From Haematospirillum jordaniae (GTDB lineage: Bacteria; Pseudomonadota; Alphaproteobacteria; Rhodospirillales; Rhodospirillaceae): DNA of 64,000 nucleotides. This document shows, in pieces, positions 1 to 7,272 of this stretch. A program made the translations under genes and the position numbers. Every line of letters begins with the position of its first letter. Position 1 is the stretch's first letter. Location: the NCBI RefSeq assembly GCF_001611975.1, contig NZ_CP014525.1, positions 1,480,001 through 1,544,000 of the forward strand. The letters are read 5' to 3'. The notes under the pieces are model-generated. The model had not been told where the DNA came from and did no database searches. It saw nothing but the letters and a program-made list of their open reading frames with translations.

Positions 1-1041
1 ACCGGAGATCATGCGTCTCCAGGCGTGCACCTCCCCCTCGTTGGCAACGTATCCTTGGGGCAGGGACCCAATGCCCGATGCGCCCATACCCAAAAGAACG
101 GGGGCGGTATCTGTTGTATACCCCTGAAAATTCCGGTTCAGCCGCTTCTCGGTCTGGGCAATGGCCATCGTATCGTTGGCAAGGGCAAAGTGATCCAGTC
201 CGATACTGACATAGCCATACTGATGCAGGCGCTTTGTGGCAGCTTCGTACTGCTCCCATCGGTCCCGGAACCCGGGCAGGCAGTCTTCGGGCAACAAGGT
301 CTGGTGCTTGCGCATCCAGGGAACATGGGCATAGCCGAACAGTGAAATACGCTGTGGCCCCAGACTGACAGCCCGGTCCACCGTATCCAGAATGCTGGCG
401 GTGGTCTGGTAGGGTAGTCCATACATCAGGTCCATGTTGATCCGGTCAATACCGTGCCGGCGCAGCCACTTGAATACCGAGGCAACCAGTTCGAAAGGCT
501 GAATCCGGTTAACGGTTTCCTGTACCTTGTGATTGAAGTCCTGCACACCAACAGATGCCCGGTTTACACCGGCTGCTGCCATGGCCTGGATGTAGGCTTC
601 ATCGGCTGTACGGGGATCCAGCTCGACGGCTGTTTCTGCATCAGGGGAAAACGAGAAACAGTTCTTGAGGCGTTGCATCAGCCGCGTGAAGTCAGGTGCC
701 GACAGGATGGTGGGACTGCCCCCCCCAAAGTGGATATGCTTGGCCGTGAAACGTGCCGGAAGGGCATTGGCCACAAGGTCAATTTCCTGCAGCAGGGTTT
801 CCAGGTACTCTGCAATGGGCGCATACCGCTTGGTGATTTTGGTATGACATCCGCAGAACCAGCACATTTCAGCACAGTAAACCACGTGCAGATACAGGGA
901 TACCGGTGTTTCGGGGTCCAGTGTTTCCAGCCATGTCCGGTAGAGATCCGGTGTTACGGCCGCCGAGAAGTGCGGTGCCGTTGGATAGCTGGTGTAACGC
1001 GGAAGCCGCAGATTGTATTTGTTCAGCAGATCGTGGTTCAT
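1..1041 (-). CDS. hemN: Oxygen-independent coproporphyrinogen III oxidase HemN (5' part, runs off left edge)
   Basis: Reading the minus strand from an ATG at 1041 gives 347 open codons reaching the window edge with no stop, so the C-terminus is missing. The N-terminus contains PRYTSYPTAPHF, typical of HemN rather than HemW. The radical SAM cluster motif is YCAEMCWFCGC (CX3CX2CXC) near residues 60-72, followed by a GGGSPT SAM-binding loop. By family knowledge the cytoplasmic enzyme decarboxylates coproporphyrinogen III to protoporphyrinogen IX without oxygen, using a 4Fe-4S cluster and SAM. A GAGGAAAG ribosome binding site lies just before the ATG, which supports this start. It is divergent from hyi across about 120 bases. 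I looked for an FNR-type TTGAT-N4-ATCAA site in that gap and saw none. Confidence 0.93.
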   Translation of the reverse strand, partial: MNHDLLNKYNLRLPRYTSYPTAPHFSAAVTPDLYRTWLETLDPETPVSLYLHVVYCAEMCWFCGCHTKITKRYAPIAEYLETLLQEIDLVANALPARFTAKHIHFGGGSPTILSAPDFTRLMQRLKNCFSFSPDAETAVELDPRTADEAYIQAMAAAGVNRASVGVQDFNHKVQETVNRIQPFELVASVFKWLRRHGIDRINMDLMYGLPYQTTASILDTVDRAVSLGPQRISLFGYAHVPWMRKHQTLLPEDCLPGFRDRWEQYEAATKRLHQYGYVSIGLDHFALANDTMAIAQTEKRLNRNFQGYTTDTAPVLLGMGASGIGSLPQGYVANEGEVHAWRRMISG

Positions 1042-1161
1042 CAGCTTTCCTCATCTGTACAACGGCCCCGTTCTGGTCGGGGAAGTCTTGCCGCCTGTTA
1101 AAACGTGCTTCCCCCCTTGCCTGCAAGCGCATAGTGTAGCGCCGTTTGTTCCGGAGGTTTC

Positions 1162-1953
1162 ATGCCACGTTTTGCTGCCAATCTTTCTGTTCTTTTTACA
1201 GAGCAGCCTTTTCTCGACCGTTTTTCCGCTGCGGCCCAAGCAGGGTTCAAGGGGTGTGAATTCGCGTTTCCCTATCTCTACCCCGCCGAGGAGGTGGCCG
1301 ACAAGGCCGTTGCCGCGGGGATGAAGATTGTTGCGTTCAATGCCCCCCCGGGTGACTGGGCTGCCGGAGAGCGTGGGCTTGCTGCCGTGCCCGGCCGTCA
1401 AGATGACTTTCGGTCGGATCTGGAGCTTGCCGCCCACTATGCCCGGCATCTTGAGTGTTCCTGTGTTCATGTCATGGCCGGTGTTGTTCCGGAAGAAGAC
1501 TGGGAGGAAGCGCTGGATGTCTATATGGCCAATATCGACTATGCGGCCAGTCAGCTGGAAGCCGAGGGGCTGCGGTGTTTGATCGAACCCATCTCCCGGC
1601 AGGCTGTGCCCGGCTACTTCCTGTCGCGTCCGGATGATGCTGCTGTGGTTCTGGAGCAAACGGGGCATCGTAACCTTTACATGCTGTACGATGTTTACCA
1701 TGCCCAGATGACACAGGGAGCCCTGACCGATTTTATCGAGAGCAACATGAGTCGGATTGCGCATATTCAGGTTGCGGGCGTTCCGGGGCGGAATGAGCCG
1801 GACATGCTGGGAGAGATTAACTTTCGCTACATGTTCGACCTTCTGGATGGGGCCGGATATGACGGATGGATCGGGTGTGAATACAAGCCTAGGGGGACAA
1901 CACTGGACGGTCTGCGCTGGGCTTCGGACTGGTTACGGCCTCAAGGGGGCTAA
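1162..1953 (+). CDS. hyi: Hydroxypyruvate isomerase (xylose isomerase-like TIM barrel)
   Basis: The 263-residue product has the usual Hyi/OtnI length. It begins MPRFAANLSVLFTEQPFLDR, the characteristic start of the family, and carries GCEFAFPY, a 'LIEPIS' segment with the metal-binding Glu, and 'GCEYKPRG' near the C-terminus. The fold is an AP-endonuclease-2/xylose isomerase-like TIM barrel that isomerises hydroxypyruvate to tartronate semialdehyde. 2-oxotetronate isomerase (OtnI) is a close alternative that sequence reading alone cannot exclude. A CGGAGG ribosome binding site sits a few bases before the ATG. No glyoxylate carboligase or tartronate semialdehyde reductase gene is adjacent, so the pathway context is unsupported here. 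The gene converges on parE. Confidence 0.87.
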   Translation: MPRFAANLSVLFTEQPFLDRFSAAAQAGFKGCEFAFPYLYPAEEVADKAVAAGMKIVAFNAPPGDWAAGERGLAAVPGRQDDFRSDLELAAHYARHLECSCVHVMAGVVPEEDWEEALDVYMANIDYAASQLEAEGLRCLIEPISRQAVPGYFLSRPDDAAVVLEQTGHRNLYMLYDVYHAQMTQGALTDFIESNMSRIAHIQVAGVPGRNEPDMLGEINFRYMFDLLDGAGYDGWIGCEYKPRGTTLDGLRWASDWLRPQGG

Positions 1954-1960
1954 ACAGGCT

Positions 1961-1995
1961 AAAAAAACGGGGCACCGGAAAAACCGGAGCCCCGT
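1961..1995 (-). terminator. Rho-independent terminator downstream of parE
   Basis: A strong hairpin has arms ACGGGGC-A-CCGG and CCGG-A-GCCCCGT around an AAAAA loop (1967-1995). On the minus strand it is followed directly by a run of seven T (complement of the A-run at 1961-1967). It lies about 130 bases past the parE stop. The + strand lacks a T-run, so it would only weakly stop hyi transcription. Confidence 0.75.
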
Positions 1996-2122
1996 TGAGT
2001 TGGGTGCGCAAAAAGTGAGTGCTACAACAATAACAGGAGAGGCACAGGGGGTATAATGCCCGTGCGTGCATGAACTGTATCTGAACGGATTGTGGCAAAG
2101 GGCGGTTTTACAGGGTGGCCCC

Positions 2123-4108
2123 TTATATGTCCAGTTCACGGGCAAAACGGGCGTGGGCCTGAATGAACTGGAACCGCAGCTCGGGTTTGCGCCCCATCAG
2201 CTGTTCCACCAAGCTGGCGGTTGCCCGGCTGTCTTCCAGCTCTTCCTCGGTTTTCTTGCCGGGCAAGACAACCTGAAGCAAGGTCCGGGTTGCCGGGTTC
2301 ATCGTGGTTTCTTTCAGTTGGGTTGGGGGCATTTCACCCAGACCCTTGAACCGGCTGATATCCACTTTTCCCTTGCCCTTAAAGTGCCTGGACATGATCT
2401 GGTCCCGGTGTGCATCATCCCGCGCATAGATACTTTTCCCGCCCTGGGTCAAGCGATACAGGGGCGGCATGGCCAGATACAGCCTCCCATCCTCGATTAA
2501 GCTCGGCATTTCACGGTAAAAGAATGTCATGAGGAGACTTGCGATATGGGCCCCGTCCACGTCGGCGTCCGTCATGATGATGACCTTGCCGTAGCGCAGC
2601 TTTTCTAAATCGTACCGGTTGCCGGAACCACAGCCCAAGGCTTCCACTAGGTCTTGCAGTTCTTGGTTGGCGCGCAGTTTCTCGGCGCTGGCCGAGGCGA
2701 CGTTCAGGATCTTGCCACGCAGCGGCAAAATGGCCTGTGTTTCCCGGTTGCGGGCCTGCTTGGCCGATCCGCCGGCAGAATCCCCTTCGACAATGAAGAG
2801 TTCGGTTCCTTCTGCGACAGAGCGTGAGCAATCGGCCAATTTGCCGGGCAAGCGTAATTTCTTGGTGGCGGATTTGCGTGACATTTCACGGCTTTGCTTC
2901 CGCCGCAGGCGTTCCTCCTGGCGATTCAGAACGTGTTCAAGAAGAACATTAGCCGCAGCCGGTGCCCCGGCCAGCCAATGGTCAAATAGGTCGCGAACTG
3001 CCTGTTCAACCAGACGGGTTGCCTCGCTCGATGACAGCTTTTCTTTGGTTTGCCCTTGAAACTGGGGCTCCCGGATAAACACGGACAGCATGACACAGCT
3101 TCCGCCCAGCACGTCTTCTGCTGTTAGCGTGGAGCCTTTTCGGTTCCCGGTCAGCTCGGCATAGGCCTTCAGCCCCTTGGTGACGGCATTGCGCAATCCC
3201 TGCTCGTGTGTGCCGCCTTCGGGGGTTGGGACGGTGTTGACATAGGAAGAAAAGAAGCCTTCCTGATCTTCCGGCCAGCACAGGGCCCACTCCACACTGC
3301 CCATATCATCAGCCAGGGACGCACTGCCGGCATACAGGCCCGATATGGTGGCCCGCTCCCGCAGGGTTGTGGCGAGAAAATCCTCCAGTCCGTTGGGGAA
3401 GTGCAGTTCTTCTGATGCCGGGACAGAGTCCGACCCGTCCAAGAGCACCGGATCACAGGACCAGCGAATTTTGACACCTCGGAACAAATAAGCCTTGGAG
3501 CGTGCCATCCGGTACAGGGTTGCCGGCCTGAACCGGGCACGGATACCGAAAATGTCCGGGTCCGGACGGAACCGGACCAAGGTACCGCGACGGTTTGATA
3601 CCGTACCGGCCAGTTCCAGCGGGCCTTGGGGGGTGCCGCGCACATAGCTTTGCCGCCACAGTTTCTTGTCCCGGGCAACCTCGACAATCATCAGTTCGGA
3701 CAGGGCATTGACCACAGAGCTTCCCACCCCGTGCAGCCCGCCCGAGACCTTGTAGGCATCGCCCCCGAATTTTCCACCGGAGTGCAGCGTGGTCAGAATG
3801 ACTTCCAGCGCCGACTTGTCCCGATACTTCGGATGGGGATCCACGGGGATGCCGCGGCCATTGTCGCGGATTGTCACAAAACCATCGGCTGACAGTTCCA
3901 GGTCGATGAAGGTGGCGTGTCCTGCCACGGCTTCGTCCATGGCGTTGTCCAGGACCTCTGCCGCCAGGTGATGCATGGCTTTCTCATCGGTACCACCGAT
4001 ATACATGCCCGGGCGTTTGCGTACGGGTTCCAGACCTTCCAGGACTTCAATGTCCTTGGCGGTATATTCCTGTGACTTCGGGGCAAGAAACTGAAACAGG
4101 TCTGACAT
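2123..4108 (-). CDS. parE: DNA topoisomerase IV subunit B
   Basis: The 661-residue product (673 if the upstream ATG at 4144 is used) matches ParE length rather than the roughly 800 of GyrB. In order it shows an N-terminal GHKL ATPase (EVLDNAMDEA near residue 50, DNGRGIP, GGLHGVGSSVVNALS), a transducer domain, and a TOPRIM region with EGDSAGGSAKQ and DADVDGAHIASLL supplying the metal-binding acidic residues. RFKGLGEM lies near the C-terminus. With ParC it decatenates replicated chromosomes using ATP; no parC is in this window. I prefer the start beginning MSDLF, although its Shine-Dalgarno is weak. The upstream ATG has GGAG only four bases away. A perfect 10-base inverted repeat lies immediately upstream (4146-4175). 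Confidence 0.95.
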   Translation of the reverse strand: MSDLFQFLAPKSQEYTAKDIEVLEGLEPVRKRPGMYIGGTDEKAMHHLAAEVLDNAMDEAVAGHATFIDLELSADGFVTIRDNGRGIPVDPHPKYRDKSALEVILTTLHSGGKFGGDAYKVSGGLHGVGSSVVNALSELMIVEVARDKKLWRQSYVRGTPQGPLELAGTVSNRRGTLVRFRPDPDIFGIRARFRPATLYRMARSKAYLFRGVKIRWSCDPVLLDGSDSVPASEELHFPNGLEDFLATTLRERATISGLYAGSASLADDMGSVEWALCWPEDQEGFFSSYVNTVPTPEGGTHEQGLRNAVTKGLKAYAELTGNRKGSTLTAEDVLGGSCVMLSVFIREPQFQGQTKEKLSSSEATRLVEQAVRDLFDHWLAGAPAAANVLLEHVLNRQEERLRRKQSREMSRKSATKKLRLPGKLADCSRSVAEGTELFIVEGDSAGGSAKQARNRETQAILPLRGKILNVASASAEKLRANQELQDLVEALGCGSGNRYDLEKLRYGKVIIMTDADVDGAHIASLLMTFFYREMPSLIEDGRLYLAMPPLYRLTQGGKSIYARDDAHRDQIMSRHFKGKGKVDISRFKGLGEMPPTQLKETTMNPATRTLLQVVLPGKKTEEELEDSRATASLVEQLMGRKPELRFQFIQAHARFARELDI

Positions 4109-4145
4109 GGCACTCGCGCGGTTTGCTGTGATGTACGGTGGCATA

Positions 4146-4175
4146 CATCTCCGGTACGGGGCCGCACCGGAGATG
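4146..4175. repeat. Perfect 10-bp inverted repeat upstream of parE
   Basis: The arms CATCTCCGGT (4146-4155) and ACCGGAGATG (4166-4175) are exact reverse complements separated by a 10-base GC-rich spacer. In the parE transcript it would form a hairpin whose 3' arm contains the GGAG preceding the possible ATG at 4144. There is no T-run, so a terminator is unlikely. An operator or a translation-control hairpin is possible; this is inference. Confidence 0.6.
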
Positions 4176-4314
4176 GCGGGCGGCCGAAGAGCCGTGCCTG
4201 CCCAAGGGGACAGGGTTACTATATCCTGTCACAGACGGAAATAGCTGATTGCCTTCAGGAGTTCCGAAAGTCACAATCCGGGTGCTTGCCATTGCGTCAG
4301 AGGACAGGCGGACC

Positions 4315-4713
4315 ATGAGAAAAGCCAGCGAAGCAAACCCCCATTCCGATGGCTCCCTGTATCTGCGTACGATCGCCATGCCTGCGGATACGAATCCTGA
4401 TGGTGACATCTTTGGCGGCTGGCTGATGTCGCAGATGGATCTGGCCGGCGCATCTTATGCCCGTCTGGTTGCCGGAGGGCGTGTTGTTACAATTGCTGTG
4501 GATGGGTTTGTCTTCCATAAGCCCATGATGGTGGGTGACGAACTCAACTGTTACTGCTGGGAGATAAAAAGGGGGCGCACCTCGGTTGGGGTGCGGGTGG
4601 AGGCATGGGTCCGGCGCCGTTATACGGGAGTTGAGGAAAAGGTCACCGAGGGAACCTTTACGTTTGTTGCTTTGGGCGATGATCGCAAGGCCCGGCCTCT
4701 TGATCAAGGATAG
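4315..4713 (+). CDS. yciA: YciA-type acyl-CoA thioesterase (hotdog fold)
   Basis: The 132-residue single-hotdog protein closely follows the YciA pattern: LRTIAMPADTNPDGDIFGGW near residues 17-36, including the catalytic Asp and the helix-leading IFGGWL, then the VGDELNCY and RTSVGVRVEAWVRR strands. The family hydrolyses short and medium acyl-CoAs in the cytoplasm. The chosen ATG (4315) follows AGAGGACAGG at a workable distance and gives a family-length N-terminus; the frame is open further upstream to 4249. The gene is divergent from parE with about 200 bases between them. I see no further operon partner before the cytochrome gene 230 bases downstream. Confidence 0.9.
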   Translation: MRKASEANPHSDGSLYLRTIAMPADTNPDGDIFGGWLMSQMDLAGASYARLVAGGRVVTIAVDGFVFHKPMMVGDELNCYCWEIKRGRTSVGVRVEAWVRRRYTGVEEKVTEGTFTFVALGDDRKARPLDQG

Positions 4714-4767
4714 GGCGGGTTTGTCGCGTCCAGATATGGTGTGTAAAAAGGATGGAGGGGCTTGTCT

Positions 4768-4794
4768 GTTTGTGGTGCAGAGGTCGCCACAAAC
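4768..4794. repeat. 8-bp perfect inverted repeat upstream of the cytochrome c gene
   Basis: GTTTGTGG (4768-4775) and CCACAAAC (4787-4794) are exact reverse complements 11 bases apart, about 150 bases upstream of the cytochrome start. The dyad is consistent with a transcription factor site, but no regulator can be named and chance occurrence is possible. Confidence 0.35.
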
Positions 4795-4940
4795 TATGCT
4801 ACACGGCGGTACAGAAAAGATTGTTCTGGCACAGGGCTCTGGATTCTGTGTAATTCCAGAAGTCAGAGGAGCGTGTCGCTGGTCTTGCCCCGGGGAAGGG
4901 GCGGGATACCGCGGAAAGTAGAGCCGTTGGAGAGATTGGT

Positions 4941-5432
4941 ATGAAGACCGTTTACAAGCTGGGAGCAGCCGTCGGGCTTGCCCTTGTTGCCGTCGTCGGA
5001 GCGAAAGTGTTCGGTGGGTTGGTCTATTCGGCTGCCGCACCGGATGAAGCGCCCCGCGTTGCCGGGGCCATGACGTTCCGCAAGGCCGCAACCCAGTCCG
5101 GATCGGCTTCTGCTGAGCTGCGCCCCGGTGATGCGGCTCTGGGCAAGAAGGCGGTGAAGGTCTGTGCGGCCTGCCATACGTTTGATCAGGGAGGGGCCAA
5201 CAAGGTCGGTCCCAACCTGTTTGGAGTTGTCGGGGCCAAAATTGCTCATGCCGAAGGTTTTAAGTATTCAGATGCTGTCGCCGGTCATGGTGGGAAGTGG
5301 GATGCCGGGAATCTGGATAAGTGGCTGACAAATCCCAAGGACTTCATACCTGGCAATAAGATGTCCTATGCCGGGGTCAAGAGCGAGCAGCAGCGTCGCG
5401 ATATTATCGCCTATCTTGAGACCCTGCGCTGA
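4941..5432 (+). CDS. Membrane-anchored class I cytochrome c (CycM-like)
   Basis: The 163-residue protein starts MKTVYKLGAAVGLALVAVVG, an uncleaved-looking N-terminal membrane segment (about residues 6-30). A 35-residue Ala/Pro/Ser-rich linker follows, then a class I cytochrome c domain. The heme site is CAACH near residue 75, GPNLFGVVG follows it, and the sixth ligand Met lies in GNKMSYAG. This layout matches periplasm-facing CycM/cytochrome c552-type carriers that link the bc1 complex to terminal oxidases. GGAGAG sits seven bases before the ATG. A GC-rich hairpin follows the stop. No oxidase or reductase genes are adjacent, so the electron partner is unknown. Confidence 0.88.
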   Translation: MKTVYKLGAAVGLALVAVVGAKVFGGLVYSAAAPDEAPRVAGAMTFRKAATQSGSASAELRPGDAALGKKAVKVCAACHTFDQGGANKVGPNLFGVVGAKIAHAEGFKYSDAVAGHGGKWDAGNLDKWLTNPKDFIPGNKMSYAGVKSEQQRRDIIAYLETLR

Positions 5433-5441
5433 TATCCGGGT

Positions 5442-5470
5442 GCCCCCGTCGTGTGTGCGGGGGCCTTTGG
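5442..5470 (+). terminator. Possible terminator after the cytochrome c gene
   Basis: GCCCCCG (5442-5448) pairs with CGGGGGC (5458-5464) around a 9-base loop, 10 bases after the cytochrome stop. The following CTTTGG is only a weak T-tract, so termination efficiency is uncertain. Confidence 0.5.
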
Positions 5471-5513
5471 CTGGTGTCTGATGAGCGGACTGCTGGTATC
5501 TTTTTCCACATGA

Positions 5514-5549
5514 AAACAAGGCCCCGCAGGTATGACCTAGGGGGCCTTG
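5514..5549 (-). terminator. Terminator downstream of tRNA-Val
   Basis: CAAGGCCCC (5517-5525) and GGGGCCTTG (5541-5549) form a perfect 9-bp stem. On the minus strand it is followed by a T-rich stretch (complement of TGAAAAC), immediately downstream of the minus-strand tRNA-Val. Confidence 0.7.
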
Positions 5550-5550
5550 A

Positions 5551-5625
5551 TGGTGGGCGATGCAAGGATCGAACTTGCGACCCCACCCGTGTGAAGGGTG
5601 TGCTCTACCGCTGAGCTAATCGCCC
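5551..5625 (-). tRNA. tRNA-Val (anticodon CAC), CCA encoded
   Basis: On the minus strand a complete cloverleaf can be folded. The acceptor stem is GGGCGAT/ATCGCCC, the D-arm is GCTC..GAGC, and the anticodon stem CACCC/GGGTG encloses loop TTCACAC with anticodon CAC (reads GUG, Val). The T-arm is GCAAG-TTCGATC-CTTGC. Discriminator A and an encoded CCA complete the 75 bases. Confidence 0.95.
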
Positions 5626-5893
5626 GGTACTTTTCCCTTACATCACCGCCCTTTAATAAGGTCAGCGTGTTTGGGAGGCCGGCTTTATAAGCTGTGTGCC
5701 CCCATTCGTCAAGGCTGTATTCCCGAAAGGTGTCATGGTTCAGCAAGATGGCAGGCTGTATCTATAATACAGTGTAACATTCTTTGATTTTGGATAGCGG
5801 TATCTGGTATGGCAGGGTGCCTTGTCTCAAGGTGTTGGGCTTTTTCCGGCCTTTTCCGTTGTTCTTTTCCTTCCGGTTTCAGGGGGACCCTGT

Positions 5894-7258
5894 ATGACTG
5901 TTACCCAAGACGTCCCTGATTCTGTTGCCATTATCTTGGCTGCAGGCCTCGGCACCCGTATGAAATCAACCCGTCCGAAGGTGTTGCATCCCGTGCTGGG
6001 GCGCCCGATGGTTGCTCATGTTGCCGATGCAGCGCGCTGTGCTGGCATTGAACAGTTGGTGGCTGTGATTGGGCCAGAGGGCGGGACTGTTTCTGATATG
6101 CTTGGCCCCGTCCCGACAGCGATACAAAGGGATCGTTTGGGAACGGCTCATGCTGTTCTGCAGGCCCGTTCTGTAATGTCTGTGACTGGCCGTATGCCGG
6201 ATACGGTTGTTGTGCTTTATGGCGACACGCCGCTTCTGCAGGCCGATACAATCCGTCGCCTTGTCCAAGCCCGTCGGGACAGCAATGCCGGGGTTGCTGT
6301 GCTTGGTTTCCAAGCTGCTGATCCCGGTGCTTATGGTCGTCTGGTTATGGGGCCTTCCGGTCTTGAGCGGATTGTGGAAGCCAAGGATGCCGACGAGGCA
6401 CAGCAACGTCTGCGTCTGTGTAACTCGGGTGTGATGGCGATTGATGGTGCCTGTCTTTGGCGCTGGCTGGAACAGGTGGGAAATGAAAATGCCAAGGGTG
6501 AGTACTATCTGACCGATGTCGTTGCCTTGGCTCGCGCGGATGGCCGTGCCTGTGTTGTTGTGGAAGGCCCTGAGGAAGAGTTTCTTGGCGTCAATTCCCG
6601 GGTAGAGCTGTCTGCCTGTGAGGCTATTGCCCAAAGGCGCATGCGGCAGCGCATGATGGAATCCGGCGTTACCCTGATTGAGCCGGATACCGTTACATTC
6701 AGCTGGGATACTCGGTTGGGGCAGGATGTAGTTGTATGGCCCTTTACTATCTTTGGTCCGGGTGTCTCGGTGGCTGACAACGTCGAGATAAAGGGTTTCT
6801 GCCACCTTGAGGGATGCCGAGTTGCCGAGGGTGCCGTTCTTGGGCCGTATGCCCGGCTGCGTCCTGGTGCGAATATAGGGGCCGAAGCGCATGTCGGTAA
6901 CTTTGTGGAAATCAAGAATGCGGTGCTTGCCGATGGTGTCAAGGTCAACCATTTATCCTATATCGGCGACGCTTCTGTTGGAACGCGGTCGAATATCGGG
7001 GCGGGGACCATTACTTGTAATTACGACGGGTATAAAAAGCATCGTACGGACATTGGGGCGGGGGTTCTGATTGGATCTAATACGTCTTTGGTTGCTCCGG
7101 TCACAGTTGGGGACGGGGCAGTGACCGGGGCCGGATCGGTGCTGACCCGTGACGTTCCCGCTGGGGCACTGGCCTTGGAGCGGGCAGAGCAGAAGAATGT
7201 GGAGCAATGGGGGATCCGTTTTCATAAAAGCAAAAAAGAAGAAGCAACACGCGGCTGA
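5894..7258 (+). CDS. glmU: Bifunctional GlcNAc-1-P uridyltransferase / GlcN-1-P acetyltransferase
   Basis: The 454-residue protein has a nucleotidyltransferase domain first (AIILAAGLGTRMKSTRPKVL, the sugar-nucleotide binding loop, around residues 12-31). A left-handed beta-helix acetyltransferase domain follows from about residue 250, with hexapeptide repeats and GTITCNYDGYKKHRT near the acetyl-CoA site. It acetylates glucosamine-1-phosphate and then makes UDP-GlcNAc for peptidoglycan and LPS. The ATG at 5894 follows CAGGGGGAC and gives the family-length start. The frame is open to 5822, which would add an implausible hydrophobic extension. glmS starts 14 bases downstream, so the two steps of UDP-GlcNAc supply are probably co-transcribed; glmM is absent here. 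Confidence 0.96.
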   Translation: MTVTQDVPDSVAIILAAGLGTRMKSTRPKVLHPVLGRPMVAHVADAARCAGIEQLVAVIGPEGGTVSDMLGPVPTAIQRDRLGTAHAVLQARSVMSVTGRMPDTVVVLYGDTPLLQADTIRRLVQARRDSNAGVAVLGFQAADPGAYGRLVMGPSGLERIVEAKDADEAQQRLRLCNSGVMAIDGACLWRWLEQVGNENAKGEYYLTDVVALARADGRACVVVEGPEEEFLGVNSRVELSACEAIAQRRMRQRMMESGVTLIEPDTVTFSWDTRLGQDVVVWPFTIFGPGVSVADNVEIKGFCHLEGCRVAEGAVLGPYARLRPGANIGAEAHVGNFVEIKNAVLADGVKVNHLSYIGDASVGTRSNIGAGTITCNYDGYKKHRTDIGAGVLIGSNTSLVAPVTVGDGAVTGAGSVLTRDVPAGALALERAEQKNVEQWGIRFHKSKKEEATRG

Positions 7259-7272
7259 CAGGAAAGAAGAGC

